44,801 bases of DNA, from contig CP070653.1 in the NCBI GenBank assembly GCA_020354665.1, positions 1,779,304 through 1,824,104 of the forward strand, read 5' to 3'. A model generated the notes under the pieces. It made no database searches and had not been told where the DNA came from. It saw nothing but the letters and a program-made list of their open reading frames with translations. This document shows positions 21,992-30,125 of the stretch, piece after piece. The stretch comes from Burkholderiales bacterium (lineage in GTDB: Bacteria; Pseudomonadota; Gammaproteobacteria; Burkholderiales; Burkholderiaceae_C). The translations under genes and the position numbers were made by a program. Within the stretch, counting starts at the first letter, position 1, and the number at the start of each line of letters is the position of its first letter.

Positions 21992-22240
21992 AACACGCGC
22001 TTGACGCGTGACGTCAGAGCTGTAACCACGGTCTTACCGGCGCGTCGTTTTGCGCCCTCGGTCAACCGCCGCGCCAAGTCGCGCTCGCCAACTAATCCCG
22101 CTGCCACGGCTTGCGCCCCGTCGGGCCTTGCTGGCACGAAAACTGCGCAGTTTCCACTGCGATTGCCGCGCGTCGGCCGCGCTGAAGACGAACTACCAAT
22201 CGCCGATCCCAACAACAATTCCGCTCAGAGAGGCCCACCG

Positions 22241-22498
22241 ATGAGTCACGCCCCTTCGCAGCGCCGCAGCCCGCGTCGCACCCGCCCCGTCGGCCCGACC
22301 TGCCGGGGCGGCGCGTCGTCGGTGTTGCGCCTCTCGCAACCGTCTCTGCCGCGGATGCCCGCAGGTGCCGACGTTGAGGCCTGGCTCGAGCGCACGCTCG
22401 GATTGATGGCGCTCTCCGACACCGACTGGGCGCCCGACGAGCAGGGCGCAAGCATGATCACCCGTCTTCAGCCCAGCCGTGAAATGCACGCTCGCTGA
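22241..22498 (+). CDS. Small protein of unknown function
   Basis: I do not recognise this 85-residue product. Its first half is basic and Arg/Pro-rich; the second half (DVEAWLERTLGLMALSDTDW then APDEQGASMI) looks like an amphipathic, folded segment. Support for it being real is the G/C-rich third codon positions, an AGAGAGG ribosome site upstream of ATG 22241, and a strong hairpin terminator 80 bp past the stop on the same strand. The open frame extends upstream to 22001 but without a ribosome site. It has no recognised domain or signal peptide. Confidence 0.45.
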   Translation: MSHAPSQRRSPRRTRPVGPTCRGGASSVLRLSQPSLPRMPAGADVEAWLERTLGLMALSDTDWAPDEQGASMITRLQPSREMHAR

Positions 22499-22578
22499 CG
22501 ACCGCGGCCGGTTGTCGACGCAATTCCGTCGCTGGATGACCGACCAGACGACGCCGATTTCAGGACTGGTTGACGTCC

Positions 22579-22648
22579 AAAGGGGGTGGGCAAGCGGGGG
22601 CACTTGAGAGCGAGCCCCTGGCGCGTTGTCCCGCCCCCTTCCTTTTTG
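22579..22648 (+). terminator. Rho-independent terminator after the small ORF
   Basis: AAAGGGGGTGGG pairs with CCCGCCCCCTT across a nested GGGGC...GCCCC stem, followed by CCTTTTTG. The long G/C stem and the T-tract fit an intrinsic terminator reading rightward. The length of the inner part (about 40 bases) is unusual for a plain terminator and could be the 3' portion of a structured RNA. Confidence 0.65.
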
Positions 22649-22792
22649 TCGTGAAGCGCCGCACGTTGCTCGGCGACGGGTCAACGCGTCGTGCACGCCA
22701 TGGCGATGAAGACACACGGGCATGAAGCCCCCGCCATGGCCCGCGCGCAACCCGACGCGCCGATCGCGCGCGCGAATCCGTGAAGAGGCAAG

Positions 22793-22820
22793 AAAAAGGC
22801 GCCGGGATCACCGGCGCCCT
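22793..22820 (-). terminator. Strong hairpin terminator, leftward
   Basis: The eight-base arms GGCGCCGG and CCGGCGCC enclose a five-base loop. On the minus strand the stem is followed by TTTTTCTT, a good intrinsic terminator. It lies about 250 bp beyond the GMC stop codon, after another terminator, so it may end a different short transcript. Confidence 0.7.
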
Positions 22821-22999
22821 TGAGTTTCGACGTTTGACGGCCCGGTCGAGGTCGCGTCGAGCGTCTTCTCAATCCGACTTGTGCTTCAGTCCGTCTCCTC
22901 GATCCCCCAGCCGGAGCGGGCGGCGCGCACTGCGCCGGCTCGCTGCGAGTGCACGCACTGTAGGCGCGGCATCCGCCGCATGCACTTGGGGTTTATGCG

Positions 23000-23021
23000 G
23001 GAAAACACCCGCGAGGGTGTC
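23000..23021 (-). terminator. Terminator of the marC-GMC oxidoreductase unit
   Basis: On the minus strand ACACCC-tcgc-GGGTGT is followed by TTTT. It begins about 47 bp after the oxidoreductase stop codon, the expected place for its terminator. The four-base loop makes the stem stable, though the T-tract is short. Confidence 0.6.
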
Positions 23022-23066
23022 AGATCCGGTCGATAAGTTGGTACTTGCTGCGCTTTGCGCCGCCAC

Positions 23067-24716
23067 TCAACGCCGCTCGCGTATCCATTGCGCCGCACGC
23101 TCCGCAATCATCAGCGTGGGCGAATTGGTATTCCCACTGGTAATTGTCGGCATCACGCTCGCGTCCACCACACGCAGCCCCGCGACGCCGCGCACGCGCA
23201 GCTGCGAGTCCACGACGGCCGACGCGTCCTCCGGACGTCCCATCCGACAGGTGCCCACGGGGTGGAAGATCGTCGTCGCGATGTCCCCCGCCAGGCGCGC
23301 CAATTCGTCGTCGGTCTGGTACTGCACTCCGGGGCGGTATTCCTCGGGTCGATAGCGTGCCAGGGCGGGTTGCGACACCACCCGGCGCGTCAGACGCAAA
23401 GACTGCGCGGCAACGCTGCGGTCGGCAGCGGTGCTGAGGTAGTTCGGCGCGATCGCCGGCGCGTCCTCCGGACGCGCTGAGACGATTCGTACATGACCGC
23501 GGCTGGTCGGGTTGAGGTTGCACACGCTGGCAGTGAAAGCGTCGAATCGGTGCAATGGCTCACCGAATGCGTCGAGCGAGAGGGGCTGGACGTGGAATTC
23601 CAGATTGGGCCACTCTCGACCCGCGTCGCTGTAGGTGAACGCGCCGAGCTGCGACGGCGACATGCTCATCGGGCCCGACCTCTTGAGGAGGTATTCGAGG
23701 CCAATGCGCACTTTGCCCAACCACGATGCGGCAAGCGTGTTGAGCGTCGGCACGCCGTGCACTTTGAATACCGCACGGATCTGGAGGTGGTCCTGCAGGT
23801 TCTCGCCGACGCCCGGCAGATCGTGCCTGACGGCAATCCCGTGACGCTGCAGCAGCGCGCCGGGGCCGATGCCCGAAAGCTGCAGGATCTGCGGTGTTCC
23901 GATGCTGCCCGCGGCGAGCACGACCTCGCGCCTGGCGCGCACTGCGTGCACCCCCGCGGCAGTCTGCACTTGCGCGCCGGTGCAGCGCAAGACGCCATCG
24001 ACGCCGCGCTCGAAGTCGAGCAGCCGCACGTGCGCATGGGTCCAAGTGACCAGATTCGCGCGCTGTTTGCACGGGTGCAGGAACGCCTGGGCGGCGTTCA
24101 AGCGCCAGCCGCGCCTCTGATTGACCTCGAAGTAGCCGACACCTTCGTTGTGGCCCCGGTTGAAGTCATCGGTCGCTGGGATGCCCGCCTGCTGCGCCGC
24201 CCGCGCAAAGTCGTCGAGGATGTCCCAGCGCAAGCGCTGGCGCTCGACACGCCATGCGCCCCCGCGGCCGTGGTAGGCGTGGAATTCGTCGCCCGCATCA
24301 CGGCTGTCACCGCGCCAGTGGTCTTCGTGACGTTTGAAGTATGGCAGGCAGGCGTCCCACGACCACGCGTCGTCGCCCGTCAATGCGGCCCAGCCGTCGT
24401 AGTCACGCGGCTGGCCGCGCATGTAGATCATGCCGTTGATGCTCGAGCTGCCGCCGAGCACCTTGCCGCGCGGATAGCGCAGTTTGCGGCCATTGAGCCC
24501 GGGGTCGGATTCGGTGAAGTAGAGCCAGTCCGTGCGCGGATTGCCGATGCAGTAGAGATAGCCAACCGGAATGTGGATCCAGTGATAGTTGTCGCGGCCA
24601 CCGGCTTCGATCAACAGCACGCGCTGGTCGGCATCGGCACTCAGCCGATTTGCGAGCAGGCAGCCGGCAGTGCCGGCGCCAACGACAACATAGTCGAACG
24701 TCAGGCTCTCGCTCAT
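23067..24716 (-). CDS. GMC-family FAD oxidoreductase (choline dehydrogenase-like)
   Basis: This is a 549-residue flavoprotein dehydrogenase acting on an alcohol. The N-terminal FAD-binding loop is VVGAGTAGCLLANRLS, followed by the GMC signature region GKVLGGSSSINGMIYMRG, the second signature GSIGTPQILQLSGIGP, and the C-terminal HPVGTCRMG and NTNSPTLMIAERAA blocks carrying the active-site His and Asn. No betaine-aldehyde dehydrogenase or BetI gene is nearby, so choline as substrate is not supported by context. ATG 24716 is chosen because AAAGGG lies eight bases before it; an upstream GTG is too close to that site. It starts 12 bp after marC. Confidence 0.92.
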   Translation of the reverse strand: MSESLTFDYVVVGAGTAGCLLANRLSADADQRVLLIEAGGRDNYHWIHIPVGYLYCIGNPRTDWLYFTESDPGLNGRKLRYPRGKVLGGSSSINGMIYMRGQPRDYDGWAALTGDDAWSWDACLPYFKRHEDHWRGDSRDAGDEFHAYHGRGGAWRVERQRLRWDILDDFARAAQQAGIPATDDFNRGHNEGVGYFEVNQRRGWRLNAAQAFLHPCKQRANLVTWTHAHVRLLDFERGVDGVLRCTGAQVQTAAGVHAVRARREVVLAAGSIGTPQILQLSGIGPGALLQRHGIAVRHDLPGVGENLQDHLQIRAVFKVHGVPTLNTLAASWLGKVRIGLEYLLKRSGPMSMSPSQLGAFTYSDAGREWPNLEFHVQPLSLDAFGEPLHRFDAFTASVCNLNPTSRGHVRIVSARPEDAPAIAPNYLSTAADRSVAAQSLRLTRRVVSQPALARYRPEEYRPGVQYQTDDELARLAGDIATTIFHPVGTCRMGRPEDASAVVDSQLRVRGVAGLRVVDASVMPTITSGNTNSPTLMIAERAAQWIRERR

Positions 24717-24728
24717 CGTCACACCCTT

Positions 24729-25370
24729 TCAGCGCTGCATCGGTGCGGACAGCACCGGAAACAGCTGCGTGAGGCCCTCCGCCATGATCTCGACCGCCAG
24801 TGCTGCCAGAATCAATCCCATCAGTCGTGTCATCACGTCGATGCCCGTCTTGCCCAGCAGGCGCGCGATGCGGACGGCCGCACCGAACGCGAGGTACGTG
24901 GCCACGCCAACCACCACGCCGTAGCCCACCAGCACTGCCAGCTGCCACCAATGGCGGCTGTGCTGAGCGTAGATCACCATCGTCGAGATCGTCGCCGGTC
25001 CGGTCAGCAGCGGGATCGTCAGCGGCACCACCGCGATGCTGGCACCTGCGTGCGCGCGCTCGTTGCCTTCGGCCACGTCGCCAGGCTTGCTTTCTGCCGG
25101 CTGTGCGTTGAGCATCTGCAACGCGCTGATCAGCAGCAGGGTGCCCCCGCCGACCTGGAAGCTGGCGATGCTGATACCGAAGAACTCGATGATCTTTAAT
25201 CCCGCGAGCGCGCTCAGCGCAACGACGAGGAAGGCCGTGAAAGCGCTGACGCGGATCGTCCGCAGCCGCTGCTCCGGTGTGAACCCCTGCGTGAACGAGA
25301 TGAAGAAGGGCAGCACGCCGATCGGGTTGACGATCGCAAGCAAAGCGATCAGGGGCTTGAGCAGGTCCAT
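24729..25370 (-). CDS. MarC/UPF0056-family integral membrane protein
   Basis: This 213-residue protein has about six hydrophobic helices. The family motifs are the N-terminal ALLAIVNPIGVLPFFISFT and central AVVPLTIPLLTGPATIS. The function of the family is not settled; it was once linked to multiple antibiotic resistance but that role was not confirmed. ATG 25370 (MDLLKPLIALLAIVNP) starts the homology; no clear ribosome site precedes it. It is followed after 12 bp by the GMC oxidoreductase gene. Confidence 0.9.
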   Translation of the reverse strand: MDLLKPLIALLAIVNPIGVLPFFISFTQGFTPEQRLRTIRVSAFTAFLVVALSALAGLKIIEFFGISIASFQVGGGTLLLISALQMLNAQPAESKPGDVAEGNERAHAGASIAVVPLTIPLLTGPATISTMVIYAQHSRHWWQLAVLVGYGVVVGVATYLAFGAAVRIARLLGKTGIDVMTRLMGLILAALAVEIMAEGLTQLFPVLSAPMQR

Positions 25371-25483
25371 GCGGTCATTGTGCGGCTTGGGCGAGCGCGC
25401 CCAGGTAGCGCAGGCCTGCGACCGCTCGGACGCCGGACTACGACAGCAGCACGCGCCGAGCGGGCCGGCCCTCGGCACAAAAC

Positions 25484-26086
25484 TCATGGATGGCCGAGTA
25501 GCGCCGCGTGCAGCGCGTATGCCCCTTCCGTCATTCCTGGCAGGTCGCCGAACTCTCCCCGAAGCTGATCGATCAGCGCCAGGTTGTCGGCCGGCGCGCA
25601 TGGGTGGGTCACCACGATGCGCGGCACGAACTCGCGCAACGACTTGACGGCGTCGCGCCGGTTCTCGTCCACATTGAGCAGAACGTGCGTTGGCTGGCGC
25701 TCGCGCAGCCCGGCGAGGTCGACGTTCTTCGTTTTACCGACCGGTGGCACCTCACGAACCGGATCGCGAGACGCGATGCAAAAGCGCGAGCGTGCGAACA
25801 GGCAGGGCTTCAGTTCGGGCACGACAATCGCCTCGGTCAGGCTCGGCACCCGACTCGCGATACGCCCAGCCGTGGCCGATCGGCTCAAGTCACGCCACCG
25901 GCCCGCGTAGCTGCGCAGAACTGCAGATCGAAAGACGTTGTGCGTTGCGAGAGCCCCCATCGGACCTGGACTCGAAACTCGTCCGTTCAGCGCCATGAAG
26001 CAAGGCCGCCCTCGCTGCAGGCACTCCGCTGGCTGCTGCGGCGGATCCCGCCGTGCGGCCGGGGCCCCTAGGGTTAGCACGGACAT
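25484..26086 (-). pseudogene. Truncated helical-backbone metal receptor / cobalamin-binding (BtuF-like) protein
   Basis: The central part matches the N-terminal lobe of BtuF-type substrate-binding proteins: RIASRVPSLTEAIV, SRFCIASRDPVREVPPVGKTKNVDL, PTHVLLNVDENRRDAV and RIVVTHPCAPADNLALI. Relatives are about 260-280 residues with two lobes. Here the frame stops about 30 residues after the first lobe, and I find no second lobe in any frame in the 113 bp before marC. The segment after PSLTEAIV also looks degraded, and no start codon with a ribosome site stands at the normal N-terminus. I read it as a decaying remnant; a single-lobe functional protein is the alternative. Confidence 0.55.
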
Positions 26087-26242
26087 CCCAGACGCAACAA
26101 AGCCCTGCGCCGGCTTTGCGCTGTTCAGCAGGTTTCATCAATAATATTTGTGACCTGTGTCTGCTAGGCGCACCTTCGCTTGAATGGTTCACGATGGGTT
26201 GAAGCTCCGCATGGCATCCGGTGATTGAAAGGGGCTCGCCCA

Positions 26243-26677
26243 ATGGGAAACAAACTCTACGTCGGCAACCTGGCCTACAGCGTGCGCGACGACACGCTGC
26301 AGCAGGCGTTTGCGCAGTTCGGCACCGTCACGTCGGCGAAGGTCATGATGGATCGCGACACGGGTCGCTCGAAAGGCTTCGGCTTCGTCGAAATGAGCTC
26401 AGACGCCGAGGCGCAGGCGGCCATCAACGGCATGAACGGGCAGGCCCTTGAAGGCCGTGCCGTCGTTGTGAATGAAGCACGCCCGCGCGAGGACCGCGGT
26501 TTCGGCGGCGGCGGCCGCAGCCCGTATGGCGGCGGCCGCGGCGGCTACGGCGGCGGTGGCGGCGGTGGGGGGGGGAGTTACGGCGGCGGCGGTGGCCGCG
26601 GCGGCTATGGCGGTGGCGGCGGCCGCGGCGGCTATGGCGGTGGCAATCGCGGCGGCGGTACCGGAGGCGGCGCCTGA
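26243..26677 (+). CDS. Glycine-rich RRM RNA-binding protein
   Basis: This 144-residue protein has one RNA-recognition motif (about 4-80) with RNP2 LYVGNL (5-10) and RNP1 KGFGFVEM (44-51), followed by a glycine/tyrosine/arginine tail (87-144) made of RGGYGGGGG units. Such proteins in proteobacteria are often cold-induced RNA chaperones; that role is inferred. ATG 26243 has a GAAAGGGG ribosome site. The tail DNA holds two identical 24-bp copies (26594-26617 and 26621-26644) and a run of nine G (26567-26575) where slippage would change the rest of the tail. A terminator hairpin follows. Confidence 0.92.
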   Translation: MGNKLYVGNLAYSVRDDTLQQAFAQFGTVTSAKVMMDRDTGRSKGFGFVEMSSDAEAQAAINGMNGQALEGRAVVVNEARPREDRGFGGGGRSPYGGGRGGYGGGGGGGGGSYGGGGGRGGYGGGGGRGGYGGGNRGGGTGGGA

Positions 26678-26705
26678 CGCTTGGACTTGACTGATGGCTC
26701 GTCTA

Positions 26706-26731
26706 GGGGGCGCACGGTGTGCGCCCTTTGG
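26706..26731 (+). terminator. Terminator of the RRM protein gene
   Basis: GGGCGCAC-ggt-GTGCGCCC followed by TTTGG lies 30 bp past the stop codon. The eight-base perfect stem is strong, the T-tract short. Confidence 0.6.
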
Positions 26732-27032
26732 CATTGTGGCCGCCCCTCCTTCTGGTACGACGCGCCGGAGCCCGGTCGAACAGCGGCGGGCTCGGCGCGT
26801 TGGTCAAGGGGCTCGCCAGCGTCGCCCGGCATCAAGCTCGGTCGCGAACTCGCTACGAATCCACAGCACTTCGTCGAAGGGGAGTGTCTGCGCGTGTAGG
26901 TGACCGCCGCCGCGCCGCTGCTACAAGCCGGGCACGAAGACCTGCACAAGCAGCCCGGAGCACGGTGCGCGGGTCGCTGCTGGTGGCTTCGGGGCGCTAC
27001 GGAGCGGGGTCGTCGGCGCTCGCTCGGGCGGT
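26732..27032. other. Non-coding or decayed stretch between convergent genes
   Basis: About 300 bp between the RRM gene's terminator and the 3' end of the SDR gene hold no gene I can support. On the minus strand, a protein-like reading LPFDEVLWIRSEFATELDAG (around 26830-26890) has no start codon and a stop shortly upstream, so it may be a remnant of a lost gene. No repeats or RNA gene were recognised. Confidence 0.4.
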
Positions 27033-27812
27033 CTATTCGACACGGCGTCGTTTGCGGGGGCGCCCGGCCAGCAGCCGGTCGAAAACCAGGTTCGGCAGCG
27101 CGCGCAACAACTTCGCGACAACTCCCATCTGCCACGGGATCACACGGTAACTGTCGCCCGCCGCAATGGCCCGGAAGGCCCGGTCCGCAAATACGTCGGC
27201 CGGCATCAGAAAAGGCATCGCATAGCGATTGCCACGCGTCAAGGGCGTGTCGATGTACCCGGGCAGCAGCGTGACCACACGCATTCCGTACTCGCGGCAT
27301 TCGCCGCGCAGGCTCTCGCAGTAACTCACGACCGCGGCCTTGCTCGAGCAATACGCCGCATGACCCGGCAGGCCGCGTATTGCCGCGACGCTGGCAATGC
27401 CCACCAGCGTGCCCGAACGGCGGTCGCGCATCGGCGCGATGAATGGCTGGAATGTGGCAGCCATTCCGATGTTGTTCGTTTCGTAGGTGGCGCGCATCAC
27501 TTCGAGGTCGTTGTAGATCGCGCTGTCGATTCCGATGCTGATCCCCGCATTGGCGATCACGACGTCGGGCACACCTTGTGCCGCGAGGCATGCGCGCCCG
27601 GCGCTGACGATCCGGGCCACGTCGCGCACATCGGCGGCATGGACCGCAGCGCGCGTGTCGTCGATTCCCTGTGCACGCAGCCAGGAATGCATCTCGTCGG
27701 CGCGACGCGCCACCAGCGCCAGTCGCCAGCCGGCGGCTGCGTAGCGCGCCGCTAGCGCCTGGCCGATACCGCTCGAGGCGCCCGTGATGAAGACCAGTCG
27801 TGCCTTGCTCAC
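27033..27812 (-). CDS. Short-chain dehydrogenase/reductase (SDR)
   Basis: This is a 259-residue classical SDR. The nucleotide-binding TGASSGIG is at 10-17, NAG at 88-90, and the catalytic Ser141, Tyr154 and Lys158 (YCSSK) are all present; the C-terminus is arginine rich (RPRKRRRVE). The substrate is unknown. Its GTG start at 27812 overlaps the lptC stop by four bases (GTGA), so it is translationally coupled to the LPS genes and a role in lipid or envelope metabolism is a reasonable inference. Confidence 0.92.
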   Translation of the reverse strand: MSKARLVFITGASSGIGQALAARYAAAGWRLALVARRADEMHSWLRAQGIDDTRAAVHAADVRDVARIVSAGRACLAAQGVPDVVIANAGISIGIDSAIYNDLEVMRATYETNNIGMAATFQPFIAPMRDRRSGTLVGIASVAAIRGLPGHAAYCSSKAAVVSYCESLRGECREYGMRVVTLLPGYIDTPLTRGNRYAMPFLMPADVFADRAFRAIAAGDSYRVIPWQMGVVAKLLRALPNLVFDRLLAGRPRKRRRVE

Positions 27813-28492
27813 CGCCGGCCCGTCGTGTTCGGGGAGCGGCGCGCGGGTGGCGCGAAAGTGGCGCTGATGCGGCCCTTTAGCTGCGCTGATCTGGAAGCAT
27901 GGTCGTACTCGAAGCTGTCGGCGCGCAGCTCGTCGGCGCCGCTGCGCACCACCACCGGCAGGTGGGAGCGAACGCGTTCGGTGTCGAGGAACGCCTCGAG
28001 GAATTCCCCTCGCATCTCCAGCGCCGGCTCGCGCGGCGTCGCCAGCCGCAGCACCTGCGCCCCGCCCTGCAACTGCACCTCGGTAGCCGCGCTGTTGGTA
28101 ACGGCGAGCCGTGCGTTGGCCACCGTGACACGGTCGTCGGTCCCAACTGCGCGAATGCGCACTTCGTCGATCTCGATCGTGTCGGTATCGGGGTAGTGAC
28201 GCAGCTGCGCCCCTTCGATGTGCAAGCGCAACTTGCCGTCGCGCGCGAACCGCTGAACTGAGAAATCGTTCATCGCATAGTCAGGCTCATGTCGCGGCGG
28301 GATCGGCCGGCGCTCCGTCACGGGTCCGGGCGTGACCTTTACCAACCACCAAGTACCCAGCGCGAGCGCGCCCATCAGCAGGATTGGCAGCCAGGCAGAA
28401 ATGGCCTCGCGCAGGCGCCAGGACCACGCCATCTTGGGTCGCACCGCCGGCGCTGGCGCGACCGAACCCGCATCAGCTTCGGGTGCGCTCAT
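27809..28492 (-). CDS. lptC: LPS export ABC transporter periplasmic protein LptC
   Basis: This 227-residue bitopic protein passes LPS from LptB2FG to LptA. It has a cytoplasmic N-terminus of about 30 residues, one membrane helix (about 33-51), and a periplasmic beta-jellyroll starting at PDYAMNDFSVQRFARDGKLRLHIEGAQLRHYPDTD. The ATG at 28492 overlaps the kdsC stop by four bases. lptA and lptB, which normally follow lptC, are absent here and an SDR gene takes their place. Confidence 0.9.
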   Translation of the reverse strand: MSAPEADAGSVAPAPAVRPKMAWSWRLREAISAWLPILLMGALALGTWWLVKVTPGPVTERRPIPPRHEPDYAMNDFSVQRFARDGKLRLHIEGAQLRHYPDTDTIEIDEVRIRAVGTDDRVTVANARLAVTNSAATEVQLQGGAQVLRLATPREPALEMRGEFLEAFLDTERVRSHLPVVVRSGADELRADSFEYDHASRSAQLKGRISATFAPPARRSPNTTGRR

Positions 28493-29070
28493 CGGCCGGC
28501 GTCGAGCGAGATCAAGTGACCCGCGAACAGTCCAGCATAGCGGCCGGCAGCCATCAACAGCAAATCGCAGAACTCGCGCGCCGCGCCAAAGCCGCCGCCG
28601 GCGCGCGTCACGTAGTGCACCGCAGCACGGACCTCGGCATGGGCATGGGCTGGTGCCGCTGAGAAGGCGCAGGCGCGCAGCACGGGCAGGTCGGGCCAGT
28701 CGTCTCCGATCGCAGCCACCTCGTCCCATTGCAGCCCCAGGCGGGCCAACGACGTTTGCGCGGCCGCGCGCTTGTCTGTGGCCCCGTACACCGCCTGCAC
28801 CACGCCCAGTTCGGCCATGCGGCGGCGCACCGCGGGCGAATCGCGGCCGGTCACCATGATCGGCGTGATGCCACCCAGCGCGAGCAGTTTCAGGCCATGT
28901 CCGTCGAGCGTCGAAAAAGCCTTGAAGCCTTCGCCCGACTCACCGACGTAGATACGCCCGTCGGTGAGGACGCCATCAACATCGAAGATCGCCGCCTTCA
29001 GACCGATGTCAGGGCCGCGCCCTTGCGCGGCGAGAAGCACCTCAGGGGGGAAGCGCAGCGCCGGCGTCAT
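28489..29070 (-). CDS. kdsC: 3-deoxy-D-manno-octulosonate 8-phosphate phosphatase KdsC
   Basis: This 193-residue HAD-superfamily phosphatase of the C0 (capless, tetrameric) type releases Kdo for lipid A core synthesis. Catalytic aspartates lie in FDVDGVLTDG (D30, D32), motif II is MVTGRDS, the conserved Lys is in GATDKRAA, and motif IV is GDDWPDLPVL. The glycine-rich TRAGGGFGAAREFCDLLL tail is typical. Start and stop overlap its neighbours by four (lptC side) and one to four bases (kdsD side), consistent with one operon. Confidence 0.95.
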   Translation of the reverse strand: MTPALRFPPEVLLAAQGRGPDIGLKAAIFDVDGVLTDGRIYVGESGEGFKAFSTLDGHGLKLLALGGITPIMVTGRDSPAVRRRMAELGVVQAVYGATDKRAAAQTSLARLGLQWDEVAAIGDDWPDLPVLRACAFSAAPAHAHAEVRAAVHYVTRAGGGFGAAREFCDLLLMAAGRYAGLFAGHLISLDAGR

Positions 29071-30065
29071 CAGATCACCTTCGCACGCATCAGATCGTTG
29101 CTGTTGAGGGCGCCGACCAGGCGGCCACCGGCATCGACCACCAACACGCTGGTGATGCGGTGGCGCTCCATCAGTTCGGCCGCCTCAGCGGCGAGCGCGT
29201 CCTCGCGGATGAGCTTGGGGCCGGAGGTCATCACCGACCGCGCGGTCAGCGAGCGAAGCTCGATGCCGCGCTCGATCAATCGCCGCAGGTCGCCGTCGGT
29301 AAAGATACCGAGCACGCGGTCCTCGGCGTCGACAACCGCCGTCGCCCCGAGACCCTTGCGCGTCATTTCTCGCATCATGTCGGTGAAGGCGCTGTCGGGC
29401 GCCACGCGCGGCACCGCCTCGCCAGTGCGCATCACGTCGCGCACGTGCGTAAGCAGCTTGCGTCCGAGCGCGCCACCGGGGTGCGAGCGCGCAAAATCCT
29501 GCTCGCGAAAGCCGCGTGCATCGAGCAGCGCCACGGCGAGCGCGTCCCCCAACGCCATCTGCGCGGTTGTGCTCGCGGTGGGCGCCAGGTTCAGAGGGCA
29601 GGCTTCCTGGTCGACCTCACAACTGATGACGATGTCTGCATGCCGCGCGAGCAGCGAAGCGGCGCGCCCCGTCATCGCCACCAACGTGACTCCCACGCGC
29701 TTGAGCGCCGGCAGGAGGGCCGTCAGCTCCTCGCTTTCCCCGCTGTTGCTGATGGCGAGCACCACGTCGCCGGGTGTCACCATGCCCAGGTCGCCATGGC
29801 TGGCCTCGGCCGGGTGCACGAACATCGCTGGCGTGCCGGTGGAAGCAAGCGTGGCGGCAATCTTTCGTCCGACATGGCCGCTCTTGCCCATACCCATCAC
29901 CACCACCCGACCGCGGCATCCCAGCATCGCATGCACCGCGCGCGCGAAACCGTCGCTCTGACGTGCCGCGAGCCGCTGCAGCGCACGCGCCTCGATGTCG
30001 AAGGTCTGCGCGGCCAGTTCAAGAGCGCGCGCGGGATCAAACGGCTTGACAGCAGAAGCGTCCAT
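29070..30065 (-). CDS. kdsD: D-arabinose 5-phosphate isomerase KdsD
   Basis: This 331-residue enzyme converts ribulose 5-phosphate to arabinose 5-phosphate, the first step of Kdo synthesis. The SIS domain (about 40-180) shows GMGKSGHVGRKIAATLASTGTP, the active-site HPAEASHGDLG and SNSGESEE; two CBS domains occupy about 205-331 (VMRTGEAVPRV onward). ATG 30065 (MDASAVKPFD) fits the family length; the open frame continues upstream for 300 codons antisense to the antiporter gene and is not coding there. It is the first gene of the kdsD-kdsC-lptC-SDR unit; the antiporter gene diverges 60 bp away. Confidence 0.95.
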   Translation of the reverse strand: MDASAVKPFDPARALELAAQTFDIEARALQRLAARQSDGFARAVHAMLGCRGRVVVMGMGKSGHVGRKIAATLASTGTPAMFVHPAEASHGDLGMVTPGDVVLAISNSGESEELTALLPALKRVGVTLVAMTGRAASLLARHADIVISCEVDQEACPLNLAPTASTTAQMALGDALAVALLDARGFREQDFARSHPGGALGRKLLTHVRDVMRTGEAVPRVAPDSAFTDMMREMTRKGLGATAVVDAEDRVLGIFTDGDLRRLIERGIELRSLTARSVMTSGPKLIREDALAAEAAELMERHRITSVLVVDAGGRLVGALNSNDLMRAKVI

Positions 30066-30125
30066 TACGATCGAGCATTCTAGGTCGCGCGGCCCACGGC
30101 GGCCGCGGTTCCTCGCGCTTCGTTC

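Larger units (their letters stand above)
22499..23066. other. Gene-poor region with three terminator-like hairpins
   Basis: No protein gene can be supported between the small ORF and the GMC oxidoreductase gene. The stretch contains a plus-strand terminator (22579-22648), two minus-strand terminators (23000-23021 and 22793-22820), and two copies of the palindrome GCCATGGC (22697-22704 and 22733-22740). The second minus-strand terminator lies 180 bp beyond the first, so a separate short minus-strand transcript between them is possible. Confidence 0.5.

Noticed and set aside
21952-22218. Minus-strand open frame of 88 codons with a protein-like middle (GERDLARRLTEGAKRRAGK)
   Set aside because: It overlaps the 3' end of the flavin reductase gene and the start is not supported by a ribosome site; I could not match it to any family. 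It remains a possible gene remnant.
22697-22740. Two copies of the palindrome GCCATGGC 36 bp apart
   Set aside because: An eight-base palindrome is easily expected by chance in GC-rich DNA; there is no adjacent gene to link it with as an operator.
26098-26118. Hairpin CAAAGCC/GGCTTTG upstream of the RRM gene
   Set aside because: There is no T-tract on either side and no gene ending there; a leader structure for the RRM mRNA is possible but unsupported.
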